From the IMG/VR virus record IMGVR_UViG_3300035703_000285, positions 1-33,430 of that record: a stretch of DNA of 33,430 nt, one strand, 5' to 3'. The notes under the pieces are model-generated. The model worked only from the letters and a program-made list of their open reading frames with translations, was not told where the DNA came from and made no database searches. The position numbers were made by a program, and so were the translations under genes. This document shows, one piece after another, positions 23,468 through 29,446 of the stretch (within the stretch, counting starts at the first letter, position 1; the number at the start of each line of letters is the position of its first letter). Source of the DNA: a virus.

Positions 23468-23958
23468 AGCAGGTAATTCACATAGTAGCCATAAGCGTTG
23501 TCGCCAATCAGCAGGTTTAGTTCAGGGTAACGCTCTTGCATTATTGCTGGCGTAAGGTCAGGCTGGTGGTGCGTTTCGTAAACATTGCCCTCCCATTCGC
23601 CTTGTTCGTACAAAAATGGCACGGCTATCATTACGCGCTTGCCTTCAATGCGGTTCAGCAGTTGCCGCCCTTCTTCCGCAGTTAGATGCTCAAAGACATC
23701 GCCCATAATCAGGTAGGTGTATGGCGTTACGTCAAAGGTGCGGATGTCAGCGATAAACAAATTGCGGTATAGGTTACGCAAGCCAAAGCGTTCAACGTAA
23801 GGCTCGTAAATCTCGCATCCATCCATTTCAATGTCTGATAGCAGTTGCGCGTATGTGCCGCAACCGCAACCCACATCAAGCACGTTATCAAAGGCTCGCA
23901 ACTTGGCGCGGATGTGTTTAGCGACCAAATCCTTGTACATCGGGTAACTGTATGGCAT
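23464..23958 (-). CDS. SAM-dependent methyltransferase, class I, 164 aa
   Basis: The glycine-rich SAM-binding motif I is NVLDVGCGCGTY (about residues 25-36). It is followed by an acidic motif II (DGCEIYEPY), and DVTPYTYLIMGDVFEHLTAE with the conserved post-motif helix. The family (methyltransferase 11/25-type) usually acts on small molecules or sugars. It is coupled by overlaps both to a GT2 glycosyltransferase and to the tail chaperone. A joint role with the GT2 in modifying a glycan is inferred from position. No DNA-methyltransferase motif (DPPY or similar) is seen. Confidence 0.85.
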   Translation of the reverse strand: MPYSYPMYKDLVAKHIRAKLRAFDNVLDVGCGCGTYAQLLSDIEMDGCEIYEPYVERFGLRNLYRNLFIADIRTFDVTPYTYLIMGDVFEHLTAEEGRQLLNRIEGKRVMIAVPFLYEQGEWEGNVYETHHQPDLTPAIMQERYPELNLLIGDNAYGYYVNYLL

Positions 23959-24515
23959 TAGTGTCTGACGTTATACATAACTTCATCTGCTACAATAAAT
24001 CGCGAATAGATGCCTTGTAGCTTTTGCACCATATCAAAATCCTCGCCATCCCTGTTGCTATCAAACAATATCTTTGGCTCTCGCATCTTGTAGGCAAAGG
24101 AAATACCAACGTTGCAGAAGTACATTGTTGAATCGTGAGGCAATGGAATTATAGCACCATTCTGGTACTTCATACGAAAAACAACCGCGTCAAAATCTTT
24201 GTATTTGGATAGTAGCTTTTCAACATAGCCAAGCATCAAGGTGTCATCATCATCAAGAAATGCGACCCACTCCGTATCCACAGTTTCAATGCCGATATTC
24301 CGAACCAAGCCAGCCATTCCTGTTTGCCCAAAACCGCCCAGCTTATTCGCTCTAATTGTGCGGATGCGTGGGTCGTCAAAATCAGAACCATCCACGCCAT
24401 CGTAAACAATGACGCACTGCCAATTTGGGTTTGACTGCATTATCAATGAATCAATCGAAGCCTGCAAAGTAGGTCGATTTACGGAAGGAATTACAAATGT
24501 CACGCCGTGCTTCAT
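23958..24515 (-). CDS. Glycosyltransferase family 2, 185 aa
   Basis: The GT-A hallmarks are present: VTFVIPSVNRPTLQASIDSL at the start, a YDGVDGSDF segment, the motif NIGIETVDTEWVAFLDDDDT with the DxD-type metal-binding aspartates, and a C-terminal DGEDFDMVQKL. It is short for the family (about 230 aa), consistent with a single compact catalytic domain. It overlaps the methyltransferase by one base and follows the terminase gene by 12 nt. The acceptor is unknown; virion proteins or host surface glycans are possible. Confidence 0.88.
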   Translation of the reverse strand: MKHGVTFVIPSVNRPTLQASIDSLIMQSNPNWQCVIVYDGVDGSDFDDPRIRTIRANKLGGFGQTGMAGLVRNIGIETVDTEWVAFLDDDDTLMLGYVEKLLSKYKDFDAVVFRMKYQNGAIIPLPHDSTMYFCNVGISFAYKMREPKILFDSNRDGEDFDMVQKLQGIYSRFIVADEVMYNVRH

Positions 24516-24527
24516 AACGCAAATTTA

Positions 24528-25739
24528 CTACATTATCACATACCTACCACCGGCGTTGGCTGATAGCTTGTTAAGCGCGACGTAACGCACCGCGTCAATG
24601 GCGTGGTTGTACCTGTCAATCGGCACTCCCAACGACGCGCCAGTTCGATCTGTGTCCCATGTGTAGTTGCGCAGTTCCTTGATCAGGTTCGTCGATTCTC
24701 TGGTGACGAGCAGCGGCTGGCGTTTCAGGATGTCGATGCTGTTCCTGATGCTGTCTGCGCCCTTCGTCGCCGGGTGGATGTTGAAGCCAAGGCGATGCAC
24801 CTCTTCGATGCTCTTTGGTTCAGCACTGTCAGCGATGATAGGCCACGACCTGCCGATGCCCAGCTTGCGCAGGTGGTCAGCGATGTCTTGGTTGGTCAGT
24901 CCGTTTTGGTAGAGTAGTTCGTGCAGGAGGATAGCGCTGCCACGCTTGTAGACCGCAACGACCGCCGTGGGATCGTTCGTATATCCCCAGTCCAAGCCGA
25001 TCGCAACCAGCTTATCACCCGCAAAGTCAATGCCGTCGACCTGCTGCCAATCATCAAAGACAACGCCCTGCAATAATCCGACCTCACCCAAGCCGTAGAC
25101 CTTCCACCAGTTCGCCCAGTACGTCGATGTCGCCGCCTTGACCTGCGCCGCTTCGATGTCATCGCGGATCGTCGCTGGCAGCGCCTCATTATCGCGATAC
25201 GTCAAGACTACCAGTTCGCTATCCGGTTCTTTCAGCACCTCCGTGTGCGCCCAAAACTCCGACACAGGGTTGAAGTCGATGTAGATGGCTTCGCTCGTTC
25301 GGATTGCCAGCTGATGGTACGCCTCGAAGTCGATGTTGTTGGCCTCGTTGATGTATAGCACCTGCCGCCGTGCGCCGCGTAGCTTCGCCTCCTGATCAGC
25401 ACTGAAAAACTCAATCGTGCTGCCATTGGCAAACGTGTATGTCAGCAGCGTCTTGTTCCACCCTTCGTCGCGCCAGCGGTTTGTCCACTGCATGACCTTG
25501 CCGAAGTCCTTCATCGCACCACGTCGCAGGTGCGGGATTGATTCAGATACGACGCTGATTTCGGTCTTTGCCTTTGCGGCTATGTTGATAAGCACTGCAA
25601 GGATGGCGATGGTTTTTCCGTTCCCCCACCAGTTGCCCAGTGGGGGTCAACATCCAGCAGATGTCCCGCCCTGAATCACCTTCTTCCGAGCGGCCACCTG
25701 CCGAATGCGTTTGATGGCGGTTGTGTATTTGAAATCCAC
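24528..25739 (-). CDS. terL: Terminase large subunit interrupted by a predicted translational bypass, 391 aa if bypassed
   Basis: The N-terminus starts at GTG 25739: MDFKYTTAIKRIRQVAARKK, then VIQGGTSAG. The frame then meets TGA at 25649-25647. From 25616 the same frame continues KTIAILAVLINIAAK and shows all later terminase parts: EISVVSESIPHLRRGAMKDF, Walker B-like VLYINEANNI, nuclease motifs (AIGLDWGYTNDPTAVV, IIADSAEPKSIEEV) and C-terminal RYNHAIDAVRYVAL. Joining the parts at the matched GGA codons (25655-25653 and 25619-25617) gives GGTSAGKT, the P-loop expected for this family. Read-through would insert 12 residues inside the P-loop. TGA is a normal stop in neighbouring genes. The GTG lies just after the tRNA-like element. 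Confidence 0.88.
25617..25652 (-). other. 36-nt bypass-like gap inside the Walker A codons of terL
   Basis: The gap follows take-off codon GGA (25655-25653) and ends with landing codon GGA (25619-25617). It contains TGT, the stop TGA, then a 24-nt hairpin (25646-25623): ten pairs, eight Watson-Crick and two G-U, closed by a GCAA tetraloop; AAC then leads to the landing GGA. The G-rich 3' arm lies just before the landing codon. The matched codons, the near stop and the hairpin are the known features of the T4 gene 60 bypass. The mechanism is inferred. Confidence 0.75.
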
Positions 25740-25742
25740 TTG

Positions 25743-25832
25743 CAGTCAGGACAGGATTCGAACCTGTAATCAAGGCATCTCACCTATATGGGCTGGCGTT
25801 GCTACCACGCGTTTAACCAATTTCGCCACTTA
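25743..25832 (-). tRNA. Degenerate tRNA-like element (class II-type length), anticodon uncertain
   Basis: On the minus strand there is a D-arm (GCG...TTGGTTAAA...CGC, about 25826-25809) of the leucine/serine type, and a canonical T-arm (ACAGG-TTCGAAT-CCTGT, 25767-25751). The 3' acceptor strand is CCTGACT with GCA after it. The 5' acceptor strand pairs imperfectly (AGTAAG with CTGACT, one mismatch), and the anticodon arm is about three bases too short. No CCA is encoded. It may be a decayed or unusual tRNA, or a tRNA 3' end captured from a host. It overlaps the end of the upstream gene and ends just before the terL GTG. Confidence 0.55.
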
Positions 25833-26049
25833 CTTGTACTGGAGTTAACTCCTCTGCATTAAAATAGTCAGGAGCATAAATTTTGCCAATTTCAAGAGGT
25901 CTTTTGACGTACTCTTGCAGTTTCGCCATTGCCCCTTCAGTACTTTCAAAGGCAAAAGACTTGCATCCAACTCTAACCACGCATCCGCGGTCAAAAAAGT
26001 TAATCTCAACGGAGTGGGATTTTAAAAATGAAATTTGTTCTCGTGTCAT
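25813..26049 (-). CDS. Hypothetical protein, 78 aa
   Basis: No family recognised. It is a compact alpha/beta protein (EINFFDRGCVVRVGCKSFAF, then STEGAMAKLQEYVKRPLEIG). The start at 26049 follows AACCTAAACCAAACC and an A-run. Its last codons and stop overlap the tRNA-like element, so either the tRNA is not processed from the same transcript or one of the two is not functional. Confidence 0.65.
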   Translation of the reverse strand: MTREQISFLKSHSVEINFFDRGCVVRVGCKSFAFESTEGAMAKLQEYVKRPLEIGKIYAPDYFNAEELTPVQVSGEIG

Positions 26050-26072
26050 TTTTTTTGGTTTGGTTTAGGTTA

Positions 26073-26080
26073 CAAATATA
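26073..26080 (-). promoter_or_regulatory. Candidate -7 box TATATTTG upstream of the 78-aa gene
   Basis: TATATTTG on the minus strand matches TAnnTTTG and lies just after the stop at 26082, 24 bp before the ATG at 26049. No TTTG -33 element is visible at the right spacing. If active, it would drive the 78-aa gene, the tRNA-like element and terL. Confidence 0.35.
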
Positions 26081-26081
26081 A

Positions 26082-26273
26082 CTACTTTTCAGCAATTTCA
26101 CCCTTAATCTTCTCAATGTAAACCACCGCATCCATCAACTCCTCCTGCAAGTGCTGAATCCATTGTGCGAATGTCAGGTCATCGCGCTCCATCGTAGTGC
26201 CGTACTTCTCCTTGCCCTTTTCCGCTCTTGTCCTAAGTTGGTCAATAACTGATTCAACAATGCGGTCACTCAC
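26082..26273 (-). CDS. MazG-like nucleotide pyrophosphohydrolase-type protein, 63 aa
   Basis: The start is taken as GTG 26273 (MSDRIVESVIDQLRTRAEKG), overlapping the previous stop as GTGA; an in-frame ATG at 26312 would overlap more deeply. The motif GKEKYGTTMERDDLT followed by WIQHLQEELMDAVVYIEKIK matches the small phage MazG-like/all-alpha NTP pyrophosphohydrolase family, including the EELxDAxxY metal-binding helix. It may dephosphorylate nucleotides such as dNTPs or (p)ppGpp. Its small size suggests it acts as an oligomer. Confidence 0.75.
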   Translation of the reverse strand: MSDRIVESVIDQLRTRAEKGKEKYGTTMERDDLTFAQWIQHLQEELMDAVVYIEKIKGEIAEK

Positions 26274-26557
26274 GCGAATAAAAATTGATGCAGTTCTTCC
26301 ACCGTGCGGCAAATCTCTTTCCCATCCTTATCCCACATCTGCAAATCCTCACGCCTGCCATAATCCTTCTCGTACATCCACCAAGTCAAGCACTCATACT
26401 GATCTTCGTTCAATACGTGCTTCAATAGCAGGTCTATAACTTGTTGTGCAATCTCTCTAAATTCGGTTAGGTCGATGCCAAGTTTGTAAGCCTCCAGCGT
26501 TCTTTCGTTATCCGCATCGATCAAATTCAAGAGGTGTTGTAGTTCGGGTAGGGTCAT
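26270..26557 (-). CDS. Hypothetical protein, 95 aa
   Basis: The start at 26557 (MTLPELQHLLNLIDADNERT) is 2 nt after the stop of the small membrane protein; the longer frame to 26593 is rejected. The product is helical and acidic with a tryptophan-rich segment (YECLTWWMYEKDYGRREDLQ) and ends EEICRTVEEL-type sequence, a pattern seen in small Bacteroidota phage proteins. Function unknown. Confidence 0.7.
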   Translation of the reverse strand: MTLPELQHLLNLIDADNERTLEAYKLGIDLTEFREIAQQVIDLLLKHVLNEDQYECLTWWMYEKDYGRREDLQMWDKDGKEICRTVEELHQFLFA

Positions 26558-26559
26558 AA

Positions 26560-26715
26560 TTATAAAGGAAATAGTTTGAAAAGAAAAAAACAAATTTTAT
26601 AGGAAATTATAAAAACAAGAGTAGCGATAATAGTTATAGAAATTGCAGGTACAAGAACTTGTATAAGCATTTCTACAATTTCGTAAAGCGCACATTTGAT
26701 TTCTCGTAGGGTCAT
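26560..26715 (-). CDS. Small single-span membrane protein, 51 aa
   Basis: ATG at 26715 overlaps the terminase small subunit stop as ATGA, and TAA at 26560 precedes the next ATG by 2 nt. The sequence begins MTLREIKCALYEIVEMLIQV and contains a long hydrophobic helix (residues about 16-48, VLVPAISITIIATLVFIISY). It accounts for a 150-nt stretch that is otherwise A/T-rich and empty. It could be a membrane-active or phage-exclusion peptide; no evidence decides. Confidence 0.6.
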   Translation of the reverse strand: MTLREIKCALYEIVEMLIQVLVPAISITIIATLVFIISYKICFFLFKLFPL

Positions 26716-27131
26716 AGGTCGTCATTAAATAGCGGTTGTTCGATGTGTACCTTCTGCTCTTGCTTGTCCACAAGGTTGTTCAGGCGCTGCGTGATGCTCG
26801 TGTTGTAGATGCCGCACATGCCGCCCCTGATCTGGTCAGCGCGGATCGTGGTCTTGATGCGCGTACAGACATCCACATAACGGTCGTATCTCCCATCGGG
26901 ATTTGTGAAGTATTGATCAATGCTTTTGCCAATGCCCTGCTCGTAGCAATAGACTTGAAAGCCCTCAAACGTCAATGGGTTCTCACGCTCACGATGCACT
27001 TTATCGGCCTTGACGCCAACATAGTCTTCAACCAGTACAGGTGTTGCCTTCGCTTTCTTGCAATAGTCGGAAAACGCCTCCCACATTTCGTCAGGCGTTT
27101 CAAAACTCGGTGGTCTGCCTGCTTTATTCAT
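26712..27131 (-). CDS. terS: Terminase small subunit, 139 aa
   Basis: The N-terminus (MNKAGRPPSFETPDEMWEAF, then SDYCKKAK) is the GRPPxFxTPEE-type start of Bacteroidota small terminases. It is followed by PLTFEGFQVYCYEQGIGKSI (helix-turn-helix for DNA recognition) and a helical middle that ends RIKTTIRADQIRGGMCGIYN. The C-terminal region TQRLNNLVDKQEQKVHIEQP likely binds TerL. It would recognise the packaging site and feed DNA to TerL encoded about 1 kb downstream. Confidence 0.88.
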   Translation of the reverse strand: MNKAGRPPSFETPDEMWEAFSDYCKKAKATPVLVEDYVGVKADKVHRERENPLTFEGFQVYCYEQGIGKSIDQYFTNPDGRYDRYVDVCTRIKTTIRADQIRGGMCGIYNTSITQRLNNLVDKQEQKVHIEQPLFNDDL

Positions 27132-27319
27132 GCCTCCATGTTTGTAACGATGTCAATGATCTTTTCTATGACCGCGACCTTGGCGTGCATCGCGTTGGGT
27201 GCTGTACTGTCTTCGAGCGAATCCAACACGTTTGAGAGGTTTGTCAGCAGGTGTCCGCGATCCTGCCAGTCCAATGCGCGTGCGTCCTGCTCTGCTGTGA
27301 TGTCGGGTTGTGTCTGCAT
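27128..27319 (-). CDS. Hypothetical helical protein, 63 aa
   Basis: The protein is acidic and helical (AEQDARALDWQDRGHLLTNL, ending KVAVIEKIIDIVTNMEA). It overlaps the TerS start as ATGA and starts 2 nt after the previous stop. No family recognised. Confidence 0.65.
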   Translation of the reverse strand: MQTQPDITAEQDARALDWQDRGHLLTNLSNVLDSLEDSTAPNAMHAKVAVIEKIIDIVTNMEA

Positions 27320-27320
27320 G

Positions 27321-27788
27321 TCAATCTTCGTTTAGTTCGCCTAATTCTCGTAGCTTGTTCCTGCTCCAGCCAAGCGCAGCCTTGCCGCCCCATAGCAGGT
27401 AGCTGATGTATCCGCAGTCGCTCGTGCTGTCTGCGTTGTCGTAGTACGTTTCCGCCCGCGACAGGTAACTGTGCATGCGCTTGATCGTTTCAAGGCTGAT
27501 GCCTTCGCCTTTTGCCAGTTGCTGCGCCCTGACCTTGCCTGTCTGCGTTGCGCACTTGTTGCCGTTGCGCTCGTTGAGTTCAATGCCGCGCTTGGCGTTG
27601 TTGCGCACACCCTCGCCGTAGTCTGCGTAGGTGTCAGCAAAGGCGCTGCGGTCTGCCTCCCACTGCCTCGCGCAAACAAGGTAGCGCTGCTGCTGGCTTG
27701 GGAACTCGCTGGCGATTTTGTCATCACCCATGCAACGCTGGATGAAGTCCGTTTTGCTTTCGCTGTCTGCTGGTGTAGGTAGTGGCAT
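27321..27788 (-). CDS. Conserved phage protein with a head-gene-associated domain, 155 aa
   Basis: The start at 27788 (MPLPTPADSESKTDF) follows GATATTTA with 5 nt; an in-frame ATG at 27803 (MIFTT) is an alternative. The second half (AQQLAKGEGISLETIKRMHS, then YLSRAETYYD and CGYISYLLWGGKAALGWSRN) matches a small module found in many phage head-region or protease-linked proteins, usually with KAxxLAxG.xxS.xTI and YxxWLLWGG. Its function is not known. Its location before TerS is consistent with a morphogenesis role. Confidence 0.7.
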   Translation of the reverse strand: MPLPTPADSESKTDFIQRCMGDDKIASEFPSQQQRYLVCARQWEADRSAFADTYADYGEGVRNNAKRGIELNERNGNKCATQTGKVRAQQLAKGEGISLETIKRMHSYLSRAETYYDNADSTSDCGYISYLLWGGKAALGWSRNKLRELGELNED

Positions 27789-27802
27789 AGTAGTAAATAT
27801 CA

Positions 27803-28030
27803 TTAGGTCGATAATCGTGCGCGTGATTCCTGTGCATCAGCCATCATCTCCTGCAATCGGGAAACGGCGCATGATCCGCACCACCAGTTCGTACGTCCGT
27901 AGCCGTTGGCGTTGGCGACGTTTTCAAGCATCGCGACCTCGCTTGGCGATAGCGACATGGTCTGCGACGCGTAGTAACCGTCAAGCTTATGCTTGACCGA
28001 TAGCACCTGCATTGCTTCGTCAAGTGTCAT
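27803..28030 (-). CDS. Hypothetical protein, 75 aa
   Basis: The sequence (TLDEAMQVLSVKHKLDGYYA) is helical at the N-terminus and has WWCGSCAVSRL, a CxxC that might bind metal or be redox active. The start overlaps the previous stop as ATGA and the stop overlaps the ATG at 27803 of the next frame (TAATG). No family recognised. Confidence 0.65.
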   Translation of the reverse strand: MTLDEAMQVLSVKHKLDGYYASQTMSLSPSEVAMLENVANANGYGRTNWWCGSCAVSRLQEMMADAQESRARLST

Positions 28031-28281
28031 TTCTCCGACAGTTTAATGATCAGCACCGTAAGCCCGGCGGCGGAAAGACCGACAGGAATAGCAAGTAGCC
28101 AAGGTATATTTGACGCGGCGATGGTCAGGACTACACCCCACCAAAAGGCAAGGCACGTCATGCACGTCAGCGGCTTGCACTTGGCGTAGCGGTAGTACCA
28201 CGAGGGCAGTACGTTATAGCGGTTCATCGCCAAGGCAGTCAATGCCGCCAAAAGCAAGATGGTAATCAGATCCAAGTTCAT
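28027..28281 (-). CDS. Small membrane protein with a cysteine cluster, 84 aa
   Basis: Hydrophobic segments lie at about residues 4-22 and 44-80 (the latter enough for two spans). Between them is KCKPLTCMTCLAFWWG with three cysteines, which may bind metal or form disulphides. Similar proteins occur in Bacteroidota phages near packaging genes, but no function is known to me. The start overlaps the sigma-like gene by 68 nt. Confidence 0.65.
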   Translation of the reverse strand: MNLDLITILLLAALTALAMNRYNVLPSWYYRYAKCKPLTCMTCLAFWWGVVLTIAASNIPWLLAIPVGLSAAGLTVLIIKLSEK

Positions 28282-28783
28282 GTTTTAGTCTTTGTTTGCA
28301 GTTGTTGATCGTGTATGAAATTGATCGCCACGGTATCTTGGTGTGGCGCTCGATGAGCTTCTTGTTGCCCAGTTCAAGCCATAGGAGGAATAGCTGTTTG
28401 TCGTAGGGGTAGGCACCGGCTTTCGCCCAGCCATCCATGACTTCGAGCGCCCGGTTAAATATCGCATCAGGCCGCTGGTCATACGGCTCATCAGCAGCCT
28501 CCATCTGCTGATTGGCGATTTCTTCACGCAGTTCATTGTGTCGGAAGTCACGTTGAAATTTAGAGTTGCGACTTCGGTAAAGGTTGATAGCCATGCGCAC
28601 GACGTAGAAGTTGAGGTAGCCTCCAGCGTGCATTGCTTCGATCTTATCGGCTGGCTTTTCATATAAGCGGATGACGAGTTCATGTTCGAGGTCAGGCGCA
28701 AGGTCAGGCGTAGCCAGCTGCCGCGCTATCTGGCGCAGCTTGCCGCTCGTGTAAAGCGTTAGTATGATCGTGCGTGCCTCCAC
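28214..28783 (-). CDS. Sigma-70-like transcription factor, 189 aa
   Basis: The first half resembles sigma region 2 (DLEHELVIRLYEKPADKIEA, then YLNFYVVRMAINLYRSRNSK with the basic aromatic pattern). The C-terminal part has a region-4-like helix-turn-helix (RHTKIPWRSISYTINNCKQR). Phage sigma-like proteins of this size recruit host RNA polymerase to late promoters, and the GATATTTA and AACCAAACC signals could be connected. The start is GTG at 28783, and the first 80 nt overlap the DnaA-like gene, so both are translated from one message in different frames. Sequence similarity is distant, so the activity is not certain. Confidence 0.75.
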   Translation of the reverse strand: MEARTIILTLYTSGKLRQIARQLATPDLAPDLEHELVIRLYEKPADKIEAMHAGGYLNFYVVRMAINLYRSRNSKFQRDFRHNELREEIANQQMEAADEPYDQRPDAIFNRALEVMDGWAKAGAYPYDKQLFLLWLELGNKKLIERHTKIPWRSISYTINNCKQRLKHELGSDYHLAFGGIDCLGDEPL

Positions 28784-29111
28784 ATTGGTCGCAAATATAC
28801 ATAGTATCTTTTGGTCTGATATTGTGCGGTTCGTAGCGCTTAATTTCTTTCAGCCACGTGTACTGCTTCATGGTGACCTGCAAAATGTGCATGACCTCTA
28901 AGCCGTGGTGTATTGTGGAATAATGGCGACGCATCAGCTTGGCTATCTCCATCAGCGTCAATTTCATTTTATGGCGCATGAGGTAAATCAGGCAGTAGCG
29001 TGCCTCCGCTACTTCGCGGTGGCGGTCTTGGCTCTGCATCTTACGCAGTCCAACGCCTGTGCGCTTGGTCACCTGCTCCGCGTAGTAGTAAAACTCACTT
29101 TGTCTGTTCAT
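28704..29111 (-). CDS. DnaA domain IV-like DNA-binding protein, 135 aa
   Basis: Residues about 15-75 follow the DnaA C-terminal domain pattern: TGVGLRKMQSQDRHREVAEA, then RYCLIYLMRHKMKLTLMEIA with the helix-turn-helix KLMRRHYSTIHHGLEVMHIL. It lacks the ATPase domain. A CDQC..H.H motif near residues 106-115 might bind zinc. DnaA domain IV reads 9-mer boxes, and the phage has a cluster of 9-mers at 30906-31106, making this a candidate origin-binding or repressor protein. The start overlaps the VRR-NUC stop as ATGA. Confidence 0.8.
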   Translation of the reverse strand: MNRQSEFYYYAEQVTKRTGVGLRKMQSQDRHREVAEARYCLIYLMRHKMKLTLMEIAKLMRRHYSTIHHGLEVMHILQVTMKQYTWLKEIKRYEPHNIRPKDTMYICDQCGGTHDHTNALHERQAAPDSAAAGYA

Positions 29112-29446
29112 TGGTTGGTGGTTGATTTGTTGATTGCCTTGAGAAAGTCATCGAGTGATCGGACGATGAAGTATTTGTATCCGGCGGATTCAATCTGCAT
29201 CTGCCAAATCTTCTGCGCCACGTTTTGCCGCCCTGTTTCGGTCTTAAACTCCAGCGCTATCATCCCTGACGGCGAAAGGTAAAGCATGTCAGCGACGCCA
29301 GCGACAACGCCCATGCCCTTCATGACTGCGCCTTGATAGCTGTTGTTGCTGTTGTTGTTCACCGCAAAGAGTAATCCGCGCTCTGCTTGGTAGTTGTTCC
29401 AGTGATAGACGAAGCACTGGGATTGTAGTCTGAATTCTGAAGACAT
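29108..29446 (-). CDS. VRR-NUC domain nuclease, 112 aa
   Basis: The start at 29446 (MSSEFRLQSQCFVYHWNNYQ) gives the usual compact VRR-NUC length; the longer frame to 29518 lies inside the helicase gene. Motifs: GLLFAVNNNSNNSYQGAVMK, then GMGVVAGVADMLYLSPSG and IALEFKTETGRQNVAQKIWQ, with the catalytic D...E.K pattern, and YFIVRSLDDFLKAI at the end. VRR-NUC enzymes resolve branched DNA. It overlaps the helicase 3' end by 88 nt and should act in replication or recombination with it. Confidence 0.87.
   Translation of the reverse strand: MSSEFRLQSQCFVYHWNNYQAERGLLFAVNNNSNNSYQGAVMKGMGVVAGVADMLYLSPSGMIALEFKTETGRQNVAQKIWQMQIESAGYKYFIVRSLDDFLKAINKSTTNQ

Noticed and set aside
25647-25649. TGA in terL as recoded Trp or selenocysteine
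   Set aside because: Reading through would put 12 extra residues between the glycine and lysine of the P-loop, and TGA ends many neighbouring genes in ATGA overlaps.
25617-25652. Intein or group I/II intron in terL
   Set aside because: 36 nt is far too short for either. A small RNA excision remains possible and is listed as a test.
25543-25773. Open frame of 76 codons over the start of terL in another frame
   Set aside because: It runs across the bypass region but has no terminase similarity and begins inside the tRNA-like element. The terL frame explains the conserved residues on both sides.
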